DNA of 64,000 nt from assembly GCA_020847515.1 (NCBI GenBank), contig JADLBW010000069.1, positions 1 to 64,000 of the forward strand, written 5' to 3'. This DNA comes from Pirellulales bacterium (lineage in GTDB: Bacteria; Planctomycetota; Planctomycetia; Pirellulales; Lacipirellulaceae). The notes under the pieces were generated by a model that saw only the letters and a program-made list of their open reading frames with translations, did not search any database and had not been told where the DNA came from. The position numbers and the translations under genes are program-made. This document shows, piece by piece, positions 54,869 through 64,000 of the stretch (position 1 is its first letter; every line of letters starts with the position of its first letter).

Positions 54869-55443
54869 CCGAACTACGTCGCTTGCCCCGGACCGACTGC
54901 GCCGTCCCAGGCCTTCCGTAGTAGCATTCCTGTGAAGATCCAGTCAGTCACGGCTCGGCATCGGTACCCGAAATGCGGCGGCGTGATGACTGCTGCAAAT
55001 TCAATTTCGCAAAGCGTTGCTCAAGTACTTTAATACAGCCCGTTACGAACCATCGACATCAGTCGCGGCGCATCCCCAGGCTGAAGCGCTGGTTTCCAGT
55101 GGTTCTGGCGATCCCCTTACGCAAACGTCGGCGGCGACGCCGCTTCGTTAACGCATCCCTGTCCAAACCTCAAGACGGAGCACGTCGACGCCCCCCATCC
55201 GGCGCATTTCCCATCGCTCTGACCACGCGGCATGGCGCCCGATGCCTGCGCGGGCCGCTACCCTATGCCTGCCGAGGCACATTGGCGGCGCCAGCGCGAA
55301 AGGCGATTCGCTCATTAGCCGATTGCCGATTTCGGGCGGCTTGTGGGGCGCCGTAAGTTAGGTCTACAATGTCGATTCCGCCTGCCGCGGCCCCCGCGTA
55401 GCAGCCCCCGCCTTGGCCGCGCTCGATTCTCCCGATCAGTTTC

Positions 55444-55833
55444 ATGCCGTCGTTCCATCCATTGTTCGTCTATGCCGTCCTGCTGGTCGGCTTCGTAGTG
55501 ACGACCCTGGTCCTCACGCACATAATCGGTCCCCGCAAGCGGACCGCCGTCAAGGAAATGCCCTACGAATCGGGCATGGATCCGGTCGGCAGCGCCCGCC
55601 AGCCCTTTAACGTCCGGTTCTGCCTGGTAGCCATCTTGTACCTGGTGTTCGACGTAGAGCTGTTGTTCCTGTACCCGTGGGCGGTTAGCGCCTTCGAGGA
55701 CGGCGGCGCCTCCGGGGCGGGCATCCCTACAGAGCTCCGCGGCGCCGTGTTCGGCGTAATGCTTGCATTCGTTGCCACGCTGGTCGTCGCCTATGTCTAC
55801 GCCTGGCGAAAGGGGGTCTTCAAGTGGCGGTAG
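55444..55833 (+). CDS. nuoA: NADH-quinone oxidoreductase subunit A
   Basis: [45 protein letters not shown]. Confidence 0.96.
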   Translation: MPSFHPLFVYAVLLVGFVVTTLVLTHIIGPRKRTAVKEMPYESGMDPVGSARQPFNVRFCLVAILYLVFDVELLFLYPWAVSAFEDGGASGAGIPTELRGAVFGVMLAFVATLVVAYVYAWRKGVFKWR

Positions 55834-56417
55834 GGCTCCCCGAAAACGTGTTCCTCACCCGGCTGGACGCCGCTGCCAACTGGGCCCGCAAGAACAGCCT
55901 CTGGCCCATGCCGTTTGCCACGGCCTGTTGCGGCATCGAGTTGATGGCGACCGCCTCCTCCCGGCACGACATTGCACGTTTCGGCGCCGAGGTGATGCGG
56001 TTCAGCCCCCGGCAGTGCGACCTGCTGATCGTCGCCGGGCGGGTAGTAATGAAAATGCTGCCGGTGCTTCAACGGATCTGGCTGCAAATGCCGGAGCCGA
56101 AGTGGTGCATTTCAATGGGCGCCTGCGCGTGTACCGGCGGGGTATTCGAGACCTACGCCGTAGTCCAGGGGGTCGACCGCTTCATCCCCGTGGATATGTA
56201 CGTCCCGGGATGCCCGCCGCGACCCGAGCAACTTATTGCCGCCGTTATCGACATGCAGGAGAAGATCGAAAGGACCGGCACGCTCAGCGGGCGTGAATTT
56301 GGAGGACGCACCGCGCCCGCCGGTCCCCCGCCGTTTGACATCGACGAATTGCGCCGTCGCCGCGAAGCCGTGCCGGTGGACGGGCTGGAGATTTATGATC
56401 CGCCGCGAATCGACTAA
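55824..56417 (+). CDS. nuoB: NADH-quinone oxidoreductase subunit B
   Basis: [35 protein letters not shown] start overlapping nuoA by 10 bp. Confidence 0.97.
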   Translation: MAVGLPENVFLTRLDAAANWARKNSLWPMPFATACCGIELMATASSRHDIARFGAEVMRFSPRQCDLLIVAGRVVMKMLPVLQRIWLQMPEPKWCISMGACACTGGVFETYAVVQGVDRFIPVDMYVPGCPPRPEQLIAAVIDMQEKIERTGTLSGREFGGRTAPAGPPPFDIDELRRRREAVPVDGLEIYDPPRID

Positions 56418-56441
56418 GCGCACATCGGCGCCGTTGTCAAC

Positions 56442-57020
56442 GTGGCGACCATGAATCGTCCCCCCCAGCAGCGGCACTTGCCCTCGGCAGGCGTTGAGCT
56501 GCGCCGGCAACACACGAAACCACCGACTATGTTAGCGATCGGCGAAGTCCAATCTGAATTCGGGCCGGAGGTCGCTGAATCGACGTTTCGGGACAATCGC
56601 CGCCTCTATGTTCCAGCAGACAAGGCATATGCCCTGCTTGCCTGGCTCAAGCAAGCCCGCGGCTTCGATATGCTGGTCGACGTCACGGCGGTCGACTATC
56701 TGGATTATCCCGACGCGTCAGATCGTTTCCACGTCGTGTACCTGCTGCTGAATATGGCGACTAAAGAGCGGCTGGTTGTCAAAACCGCCCTGAATCCGCC
56801 CGACCCCGAATTGCCCACCGTCGTCCCCTTGTGGAAAGGCGCCGACTGGATGGAGCGCGAGGTATTTGACATGTTCGGCATTCGGTTTGCCGGCCATCCG
56901 GACCATCGCCGTATCCTGATGCCGGACGAGTTTACGGCCTTTCCGCTGCGAAAGGATTACCCCTGCAAGGGGCTCGGCGAGCGGCACAATTTTCCGGTGA
57001 TTACTCGTTCCGAATCTTAG
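56442..57020 (+). CDS. nuoC: NADH-quinone oxidoreductase subunit C
   Basis: [40 protein letters not shown]; alternative start ATG 56529. Confidence 0.95.
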   Translation: MATMNRPPQQRHLPSAGVELRRQHTKPPTMLAIGEVQSEFGPEVAESTFRDNRRLYVPADKAYALLAWLKQARGFDMLVDVTAVDYLDYPDASDRFHVVYLLLNMATKERLVVKTALNPPDPELPTVVPLWKGADWMEREVFDMFGIRFAGHPDHRRILMPDEFTAFPLRKDYPCKGLGERHNFPVITRSES

Positions 57021-57114
57021 ATCAGCCCCTATCCGGGGCTGCATCGCCACATTCATCAGCAACAGCAGAATTACGCCAAACGCCGCCCGGCGATAACCGC
57101 CTGAGCGCCAATAA

Positions 57115-58335
57115 ATGCCCCTCGAGCTAGCCGAAACATCCGATCCCGGCGCCGCCGATCAGGAATACCTGTGGACGCTGAACTTCGGTCCGCAGCATCC
57201 GGCCACGCACACCACGCTGCGCCTGGTGCTGACGCTCGACGGCGAAAACGTCGTCGATGCGGCGCCGCACATCGGTTATCTCCACAGCGGTTTCGAGAAG
57301 TTAGGCGAGTATCTCGATTTCAATCAGTACGTGACGATCGTCGATCGGATGAATTACATCTCGCCGATCGCCAACGAATTGTCGTGGCATCACACGGTCG
57401 AAAAGCTGCTGGGCATCGAAATTACGCCCCGGTGTAAATACGTCCGCACGATTCTCGGCGAATTGATGCGGATTCACGATCATCTGCTGAACGTCGGCGC
57501 TGTCGCGCTGGACCTCGGTGCGTTTACCGCGTTCCTGTACGCCTTTACGCAGCGAGAGCGGATCTACGACATCGCCGAATACGCCTCGGGTCAGCGGTTC
57601 CACTCGAGTTACACCCGCGTCGGCGGCGTATTGTTCGACGTGAACAACGACTGGGCGGAAAAAGTCCGCCAGTTCGTCGAAGGCTTCAAGCCCGTGCATG
57701 CCGAGCTGCATCGCCTGCTCACGCGGAATCGAATCTTCATCGATCGCACCAAGGGCATCGGCGTGCTTACGGCCGAGGACGCGATCAACATGAGCGTCAC
57801 CGGGCCGCTGGCGCGGGCCAGCGGGGTGGTTCGCGACCTCCGTAAGGACGAGCCGTACCTGGCGTATCCGGACCTCGACTTCAAGATCGTCTGCGCCCGC
57901 GGCGGCGACTGCTACTCCCGCTACGTCGTCCGCATGCAGGAGATGCAGGAAAGCCTGAAGATCATCGAGCAGGCCGTGGAGAATATCCCCGCCGGGCCGA
58001 TCAACGTCGACGCCGTGACCGACATTACCTTGCCGGCCAAGCCCGCTGTGTATCGCAGCATCGAGGGATTAATCCAACACTTTGAAGTGCTTATGCCCAA
58101 CCGCGGCTATCCCGTGCCGCTGGACGAGGGGTACGGCGCCACGGAATCCCCCAACGGCGAGCTCGGCTTTTACATCGTCGGCGACGGCACGACGCGGGCC
58201 TATCGCGCCCGGACGCGGCCGCCGTCGTTCATTCACTTTGCGATTTTTCCGCATTTGATACGCGGACACACGCTTAGCGACGTGGTCGCCGTGCTGGGCA
58301 GCCTGAACATCATCGCGGCGGAGCTCGATCGCTGA
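57115..58335 (+). CDS. nuoD: NADH-quinone oxidoreductase subunit D
   Basis: LNFGPQHPATHTTLRLVLTLDGE, HIGYLHSGFEKL, ESPNGELGFYIVGDG. Confidence 0.97.
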   Translation: MPLELAETSDPGAADQEYLWTLNFGPQHPATHTTLRLVLTLDGENVVDAAPHIGYLHSGFEKLGEYLDFNQYVTIVDRMNYISPIANELSWHHTVEKLLGIEITPRCKYVRTILGELMRIHDHLLNVGAVALDLGAFTAFLYAFTQRERIYDIAEYASGQRFHSSYTRVGGVLFDVNNDWAEKVRQFVEGFKPVHAELHRLLTRNRIFIDRTKGIGVLTAEDAINMSVTGPLARASGVVRDLRKDEPYLAYPDLDFKIVCARGGDCYSRYVVRMQEMQESLKIIEQAVENIPAGPINVDAVTDITLPAKPAVYRSIEGLIQHFEVLMPNRGYPVPLDEGYGATESPNGELGFYIVGDGTTRAYRARTRPPSFIHFAIFPHLIRGHTLSDVVAVLGSLNIIAAELDR

Positions 58336-58478
58336 AGTAGTAGGACGGCCGCCCTGGGTGGGACTACGGATTACAGAACAAGGAAAAAACGAAGAAACGC
58401 CAATCGCCGCTGATCTGTGCAAGCCACCTGTTGCCGATCCTTAGCGACGCCAAGCGTTCCAATTGCCTGTTGCGACAG

Positions 58479-58946
58479 ATGGTCTTAACTGAACAGATAC
58501 GCCAGCGGATTCGGGCGGAGTTTCCCAAGTACCCGGACAAGCGCGCGGTCGTTTTGCCGGCGCTGCACATCGTGCATGACGAACTTCGCTCTGTATCCTC
58601 CGCGGCCCTTGAGGAAATTGCCGAGCTGCTTGAGATCCACCCCGCCGAGATTCACGATGCGATGTCGTTCTACCAGTTCTTCCGCGAGGAGGACCGGCCG
58701 CTCGGCAAGCGTCGCGTGTGGGTATGTCGCAGCATCTCGTGCGCCTTGCGCGGCGGCGAGGAGCTGCTCGAGTCGCTCAGCCGCAAGTGGCATGTCGGTC
58801 CCGGCGGCACTACCGCCGATGGCAGCGTGTCGCTCGAGTACGCCGAGTGTCTCGGGGCCTGCGAAGGCGCGCCCTGCATATTGGTGAATGATGAATGCCA
58901 TACGAACGTAACTGCGGAGGAGGTGGAGCGGATCGTCGAGCAGTGA
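58479..58946 (+). CDS. nuoE: NADH-quinone oxidoreductase subunit E (2Fe-2S)
   Basis: MSFYQFF..., VCRSISCALRGGEELL, EYAECLGACEGAPCILVND; alternative start 58431. Confidence 0.94.
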   Translation: MVLTEQIRQRIRAEFPKYPDKRAVVLPALHIVHDELRSVSSAALEEIAELLEIHPAEIHDAMSFYQFFREEDRPLGKRRVWVCRSISCALRGGEELLESLSRKWHVGPGGTTADGSVSLEYAECLGACEGAPCILVNDECHTNVTAEEVERIVEQ

Positions 58947-58996
58947 GCCCTTCGGCCTCCGATTCAAGCGGCGCGTTGAGCCGCGGCCAGCGCCCG

Positions 58997-59024
58997 CTGA
59001 CCCCTGACGCCTCGTTCCTGCCCC
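58997..59024. repeat. Degenerate heptameric repeat block
   Basis: CTGACCC CTGACGC CTCGTTC CTGCCCC between nuoE and nuoF. Confidence 0.4.
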
Positions 59025-59033
59025 GTGCACCTA

Positions 59034-60371
59034 ATGCCTGCTTTCGAACCAGTCCTGCTGGCCCGCATCAATAAGCCGAACAGCGCCTCGCTCGAAACCT
59101 ATCGGGCCGACGGCGGTTATGCTGCGCTGCAAAAAGCGCTAACCATGGCGCCGGCCGACATCGTCGCCATGGTGAAAGACGCCGTCCTTCGCGGCCGCGG
59201 GGGCGCGGGTTTTCCAGCGGGGCTAAAATGGACCTTTCTGCCGAAGGACCATCCCGGCCCCATTTATCTGTGCGTCAACGCCGACGAGAGCGAGCCCGGC
59301 ACCTTCAACAACCGCATCCTGATGGAACAGGATCCCCATCAGCTTATCGAGGGGATCGCCGTCGCCTGCCATGCCATTCGCTCGAACACCGCCTATCTAT
59401 ACATCCGCTACGAGTATGGCCGCAGTTATCGGGTCCTCGATGCGGCGATCAAGGAGTGCTACGCCGCGGGGCTTTTGGGCAAGAACATCCAAGGTTCGGG
59501 CTTCGACCTCGACGTTCACCTGCATCGCGGCGCGGCCGCCTACATCTGCGGCGAAGAAACGGGCCTAATCGAAAGCCTGGAGGGCAAGCGGGCATGGCCC
59601 CGGATCAAGCCCCCCTTCCCCGCGATTGAAGGGCTCTTCCGCAAGCCCACGATCGTCAACAACGTCGAGACGCTATGCTGCGTGCCGCACATCCTCAATC
59701 GGGGCGTCGAGTGGTTTAAATCCCTGGGCGTGCCGCCCGATCCGAGCAACCCCCGCGACCTCGGCAGCTTCGGTCCGAAGCTGTACTGCATCAGCGGCCA
59801 CGTGAACAAGCCGGGCTGCGTCGAGCTGCCGCTGGGCGTCACCGCGCGCGAGCTGATCGAGGAACACGCCGGCGGCGTTTGGAAAGGCCGACAGGCCAAG
59901 GCCGTCGTTCCCGGCGGCATCAGCATGGGCTTTCTGTCCGCCGACGAACTGGACACGCCGCTGGATTTCAACGGCCCCATCAAAGCCGGCTGCCTGGGCC
60001 TCGGCACGGCCGCCGTCATCGTCGTCGACGACCAGACCAGCATGGTCGACGTCCTCTACAACTGCTGTCGCTTCATGTCCCATGAATCGTGCGGCCAGTG
60101 CACGCCCTGCCGCGAAGGAACGAAGTGGATGACGCGCATCCTGGAGCGGATTCGCGTCGGCCATGGCAAACTCGAAGATCTCGACACGCTGGTCGAGGTC
60201 GCCGGGTCAATGGGCATCATTCCCGGCACGACGATTTGCGGGCTTGCCGACGGCGCCGCCTGGCCGGTGAAGAATGCCATCAAGAAATTCCGTTCAGAGT
60301 TTGAGGAATATATCAATAGCGGCCGGCGCACAATGACGCCTGCTCAGGAGTTAATGGCGGGCGCCCACTGA
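59034..60371 (+). CDS. nuoF: NADH-quinone oxidoreductase subunit F
   Basis: RGRGGAGFPAGLKW, NADESEPGTFNNR, ESCGQCTPCREG. Confidence 0.97.
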   Translation: MPAFEPVLLARINKPNSASLETYRADGGYAALQKALTMAPADIVAMVKDAVLRGRGGAGFPAGLKWTFLPKDHPGPIYLCVNADESEPGTFNNRILMEQDPHQLIEGIAVACHAIRSNTAYLYIRYEYGRSYRVLDAAIKECYAAGLLGKNIQGSGFDLDVHLHRGAAAYICGEETGLIESLEGKRAWPRIKPPFPAIEGLFRKPTIVNNVETLCCVPHILNRGVEWFKSLGVPPDPSNPRDLGSFGPKLYCISGHVNKPGCVELPLGVTARELIEEHAGGVWKGRQAKAVVPGGISMGFLSADELDTPLDFNGPIKAGCLGLGTAAVIVVDDQTSMVDVLYNCCRFMSHESCGQCTPCREGTKWMTRILERIRVGHGKLEDLDTLVEVAGSMGIIPGTTICGLADGAAWPVKNAIKKFRSEFEEYINSGRRTMTPAQELMAGAH

Positions 60372-60477
60372 ACACGCGTCTGCACGCCGCCCGGAATCTG
60401 CGTTGGCCCTGGTCGTGGAAGCGACCCGTCCAATTTCAGCGGCCAGCGGTAATCGGGCGCATCCCCTCAAGAACCAT

Positions 60478-62154
60478 ATGCCAACGGCAATCATCAATAA
60501 CCAACAGATCGAGCTGAAAGAGGGCGAGCGGCTCAACTGCATTCAGGCCGCGCAGCGCATCGGCTTCGAAATTCCCCATTACTGCTGGCATCCGGCGTTG
60601 TCGGTCGTGGCTAGCTGCCGCATGTGCCTGGTGGAAGTCGGCGAGAAAAAGCCCGACGGCTCCGTCGTCATGCAGCCTAAGCTGGTCCCCGGTTGCCAAA
60701 CGCCCGTGAAGGACGGCACGGTTGTCGTCGCCGACAGCCCGAAAGTGAAGGCGGCGCAGCAGGCGACCCTCGAATACCTGCTGCTTAACCATCCGCTCGA
60801 CTGCCCCACCTGCGACCAGGCGGGTGAATGCGGCCTGCAGGACTATAGCTACAAATACGGTCGCGGCTACAGCCGCCTGCAAGAGCCGAAGAACATCAAG
60901 CCCGACAAGGACTACATCGGCGACCACATTACCTTGTTTACTGATCGGTGCATCATGTGCACCCGCTGCGTGCGTTTTACGCGGGAGTATAGCGGCACCA
61001 GCGAGCTGCAGGTCGTCGCCCGCGGCTCGGACGAAGAGATCGACGTCTTTCCCGGCCGGCCGTGCAACAACGAGCTCGCCGGCAATGTGGTCGATCTGTG
61101 CCCCGTCGGCGCCCTCTGCAGCAAGGACTTCCTCTACCAGCAGCGGGTCTGGTGGCTCAAAGAGACCAGCAGCGTGTGCCCCAACTGCAGCACCGGGTGC
61201 AGCATCCAGGTCGATCAGAACGACGACTGCGTCTACCGCCTGACGCCGCGGACCAATCCGCTGTCGCAGGGGCACTTCATGTGCGACCAGGGGCGGTTCG
61301 GCTGGAAATACATCCATGCGGAGAATCGGCTCACGTTCCCGATCCGCCGCAAGAACGGTCAAATACGCACCCGCGACTGGGACGATATCATTCCCTCGCT
61401 CCAGAAGGCCCTGACCAAGGCCGCCGCCCGGGCGCCCGAAAAGTGCGCCGCGATCTTCTCCCCTTGGATGGCCTGCGAGGAAGCCTTCATTCTGGCTAGC
61501 TATTTGCGAAGCCTCTCGCCGAAGTTCCGGCTGGCGCTCGGCCCGGTCCGCGTCGCCGGCGAGGACGATACCTATCCCAAGGACTTTTACGGCCGCCCGT
61601 TGGAGCCGGTGCGATTTACCATTCGCGCCGAGAAATGCCCCAACCGCCGCGGCGTGAGCATGGTGCTGGAGCATTTCGGCAGCGTGGCGACGATGGGGGA
61701 CGTCGTCGCCCAGGCGTCCGAACTGGAGGCCCTCTACGCCGTCGGCGGCGATCCATGGGGCTGGCTCGAACCCGTGCAAGCCGAAGCGCTCAGCCGCGCC
61801 GCGCTGACCGTAGTGCAAGACATTTTCCCGTCGGCGCTCAGCGAACAAGCCGATTACGTCCTCTCGGGCGGATCGTTCGCCGAGCGCGATGGCAGCTTTG
61901 TTAACTATAAGGGCTTGGCGCAGGAGATACGCCGAGCGATTCGAGCGCCCGACGGCGCTCGGCCCGACGGGCGCATCTTGTGGGAATTGTCCGGTCGCCG
62001 CGGGTTATTTAGCGCGGCGGCAATTCGCCGGGAAATGGCCGAAGCGATTCCTGCGTTCGCCGCGTTCGCCGCCGGGTCGCTCGGCGAGTCGGGCGTCATA
62101 CTGAACGAACACGGAGCGCCCCAGGCGAAGGTTGTCGCCGCTGTCGAGAAATAA
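60478..62154 (+). CDS. nuoG: NADH-quinone oxidoreductase subunit G (compact)
   Basis: ASCRMCLVEV, DCPTCDQAGECGLQDYS, DRCIMCTRCVRFTRE, LCPVGAL, CPNCSTGCSIQ; start refined to 60478. Confidence 0.93.
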   Translation: MPTAIINNQQIELKEGERLNCIQAAQRIGFEIPHYCWHPALSVVASCRMCLVEVGEKKPDGSVVMQPKLVPGCQTPVKDGTVVVADSPKVKAAQQATLEYLLLNHPLDCPTCDQAGECGLQDYSYKYGRGYSRLQEPKNIKPDKDYIGDHITLFTDRCIMCTRCVRFTREYSGTSELQVVARGSDEEIDVFPGRPCNNELAGNVVDLCPVGALCSKDFLYQQRVWWLKETSSVCPNCSTGCSIQVDQNDDCVYRLTPRTNPLSQGHFMCDQGRFGWKYIHAENRLTFPIRRKNGQIRTRDWDDIIPSLQKALTKAAARAPEKCAAIFSPWMACEEAFILASYLRSLSPKFRLALGPVRVAGEDDTYPKDFYGRPLEPVRFTIRAEKCPNRRGVSMVLEHFGSVATMGDVVAQASELEALYAVGGDPWGWLEPVQAEALSRAALTVVQDIFPSALSEQADYVLSGGSFAERDGSFVNYKGLAQEIRRAIRAPDGARPDGRILWELSGRRGLFSAAAIRREMAEAIPAFAAFAAGSLGESGVILNEHGAPQAKVVAAVEK

Positions 62155-62275
62155 TCCCCGCCGTCCCGGAAAGCGCGCAGCAGCATTACCGGCTTTCCCC
62201 TGCCAGACCAGACGCCAGAACCCGGAAAACAGCGCCCGCCCGACGCCACTGCTGACGCGGCGCGGCTAATTGACG

Positions 62276-63448
62276 ATGGCCGATTTAATCACCACCCTCC
62301 TGACAATCGCCGTTGCCGTGGGAGCGATCCTCACGACGGTCGCCTACCTGATCCTGCTGGAGCGCAAACTATCCGCCTGGATGCAGGATCGCCGCGGCCC
62401 CAATCGCGTCGGCCCCTTCGGCGTATTCCAACCCCTGGCCGACGGGCTGAAGTTCTTGATCAAGGAGGACGTCATTCCGGCCCGTGCCGACAAGGTGATG
62501 TTCCTGGCGGCCCCCTGCATCGGCCTGCTGACCACGCTGCTGGCCTTCGCGGTGGTCCCGTTCGGTCCGGTGAACGACCAGCCGGCGTATTTGCGATTTA
62601 TCATCGCCCCGCATGTCGATATCGGCATCGTCTTTATCTTTGCGGTGACCAGCCTGGCGGTGTACGGCGTCATTCTGGGGGGCTGGGCGTCCAATAACAA
62701 ATACAGCGCCTTAGGCTCGCTTCGAGCCAGCGCGCAGGTCATTAGCTACGAAATTCCGCTGGGCATGTCAGTGCTCGGCGTGGCGCTGTTGGGCGGCACG
62801 TTGAATCTCGAAAACGTGGTTGCCGCGCAAGCCCAAGGCGGCTTCTGGCAGTGGTATATCTGGACCCAGCCCCTGGCGGCCCTGATCTTCTTTACCAGTG
62901 CGCTGGCTGAAGCCAACCGTTTGCCGTTCGACCTCTCCGAATGCGAGCAGGAACTTGTGGGCGGCTACCACACCGAGTACAGCGCCATGAAGTTCGCGCT
63001 GTTCTTCCTCGGCGAATACACGCATGTCATCACGATGAGTTTCCTGACGGTCATCTTGTTCTTCGGCGGCTGGCATTTTCCCTGGATCGCCACGCCTGGG
63101 TCCGCCTACGTCGGGGCCTGGCTCGTCAAGGTGCTGGTACTGTTGTCCAAAGTATTCAGCGTCATCGTGTTCATCATGTTGATTCGGTGGACGATTCCGC
63201 GATTCCGGTTCGATCAGCTTATGAACCTGTCCTGGAAAGCGCTAATTCCCCTCTCGCTGGCGAACATGATCGCCGTCATGACGGTACGCCAATTCGGATG
63301 GAACCGCTGGTGGCTGCTGCCGATTTCAATTGGCCTGTTTTGCTTCGTCGGAATCATCGGCGTCAGCGCCAAACGGGCCGAAATCCGCCATCGGCACGGC
63401 GCCTCGCAGGGGGCGGGCCTTCATCCATTGGGAGGAGCGGGGATTTAG
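62276..63448 (+). CDS. nuoH: NADH-quinone oxidoreductase subunit H
   Basis: ERKLSAWMQDRRGPNRVGPFGVFQPLADGLKFLIKE; EANRLPFDLSECEQELVGGYHTEYS. Confidence 0.97.
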   Translation: MADLITTLLTIAVAVGAILTTVAYLILLERKLSAWMQDRRGPNRVGPFGVFQPLADGLKFLIKEDVIPARADKVMFLAAPCIGLLTTLLAFAVVPFGPVNDQPAYLRFIIAPHVDIGIVFIFAVTSLAVYGVILGGWASNNKYSALGSLRASAQVISYEIPLGMSVLGVALLGGTLNLENVVAAQAQGGFWQWYIWTQPLAALIFFTSALAEANRLPFDLSECEQELVGGYHTEYSAMKFALFFLGEYTHVITMSFLTVILFFGGWHFPWIATPGSAYVGAWLVKVLVLLSKVFSVIVFIMLIRWTIPRFRFDQLMNLSWKALIPLSLANMIAVMTVRQFGWNRWWLLPISIGLFCFVGIIGVSAKRAEIRHRHGASQGAGLHPLGGAGI

Positions 63449-63590
63449 AAGACGTGCCGTTGCACCCCCGGTGGCCGGGGCCATAGGCGATCCCAGTGGC
63501 TGGCGCCATGCGCCCTCGGGATTCAAAAATCAGCCGAGTTGTCCCGCGCCGCTTCCGCTGCGAACCGCCAATATCTAGACTGCTGATTCC

Positions 63591-64000
63591 ATGACTGCTG
63601 CTGCCGATAATCAGGACGTCATCTGGGTCGAGGAGCCCGAAATTGGCTTTTGGGAGGCTACGTTCCTTCCGGCAATTGTCGAGGGTCTGAAGACCACGAT
63701 CCGCCACGTCACCAATTACCAGCCGGTGACGCAGCAGTATCCTGAGGAAAAGCCCATTTTGCCGCTCCACTACCGCGGCGTACATCGGCTCAATCGGGAC
63801 GAACAGGGCCGCGTCAAGTGCGTGGCGTGCATGCTCTGCGCCACCGCCTGTCCGGCGAACTGCATCGACATCCTGGCCGCGGCGGCCCCCCCGCAGTGGC
63901 CCGATCGCGACAAATACCCCGCGTCTTTCGTGCTGGACGAGCTTCGCTGTATCTACTGCGGCATGTGCGAGGAAGCCTGTCCCGTGGACGCGATCGAATT
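63591..64000 (+). CDS. nuoI: NADH-quinone oxidoreductase subunit I (partial, truncated by window end)
   Basis: Manual translation: ...HRLNRDEQGRVKCVACMLCATACPANCIDI...YPASFVLDELRCIYCGMCEEACPVDAIE; two 4Fe-4S motifs; absent from the ORF track because it is open at the window edge. Confidence 0.95.
   Translation, partial: MTAAADNQDVIWVEEPEIGFWEATFLPAIVEGLKTTIRHVTNYQPVTQQYPEEKPILPLHYRGVHRLNRDEQGRVKCVACMLCATACPANCIDILAAAAPPQWPDRDKYPASFVLDELRCIYCGMCEEACPVDAIE

Noticed and set aside
54869-55443. 575-bp gap before nuoA as a possible ncRNA or hidden gene
   Set aside because: The ORF at 54973-55356 is Arg-rich without motifs and no strong hairpin or known RNA motif was seen
60436-61848. 470-aa ORF antisense to nuoG
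   Set aside because: Shadow ORF; nuoG motifs on the + strand are unequivocal
63466-63480. CCCCGG-tgg-CCGGGG hairpin after nuoH as a terminator
   Set aside because: Short stem, no U-tract, and the operon clearly continues into nuoI

Overview
GC-rich bacterial chromosomal window. Gene content (DUF1559 prepilin-type protein, DUF1598-like and DUF11 secreted proteins, several planctomycete-type hypotheticals) suggests a Planctomycetota, Pirellulales-like genome; this is inferred from content, not searched. The window is densely coding, with about 51 supported CDSs. Identified genes include: a YHS/HMBD-type heavy-metal P-type ATPase; a sialidase; a + strand run of ROK/polyphosphate-glucokinase-like kinase, DUF2231-Rieske protein, small basic protein, NTF2-like protein, SDR, macro-domain protein and rpiB; ispD; tyrS; glycerate kinase; lysS; a LolCE/LolD-like ABC pair; ilvE; recJ; rpmG (absent from the ORF track); a squalene-cyclase-fold protein; an AtuA/enoyl-CoA hydratase pair; a sigma-70 factor and a Ser/Thr kinase; a ThiF/MoeB protein; a divergent uvrA coupled to a GH2-like fragment; ligA; a beta-lactamase-fold hydrolase; a LamG-phosphatase; a LacI/GH130/SSS/GH5 mannoside locus; and the start of a nuo operon (nuoA to nuoI, cut at the window edge). 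No rRNA, tRNA, CRISPR array, transposase or prophage was recognised. I see no clear undescribed defence-type system. The most interesting signals are non-coding: a near-perfect hairpin just upstream of a GNAT gene, a consensus sigma-54 promoter, a Fur-like palindrome before the DUF1559 gene, several loci of 7-bp-period intergenic repeats, and a hairpin-rich 650-bp intergenic block. Two protein-level oddities also stand out: a stand-alone LigD phosphoesterase-like protein and a degenerate GH2-like protein translationally coupled to uvrA.
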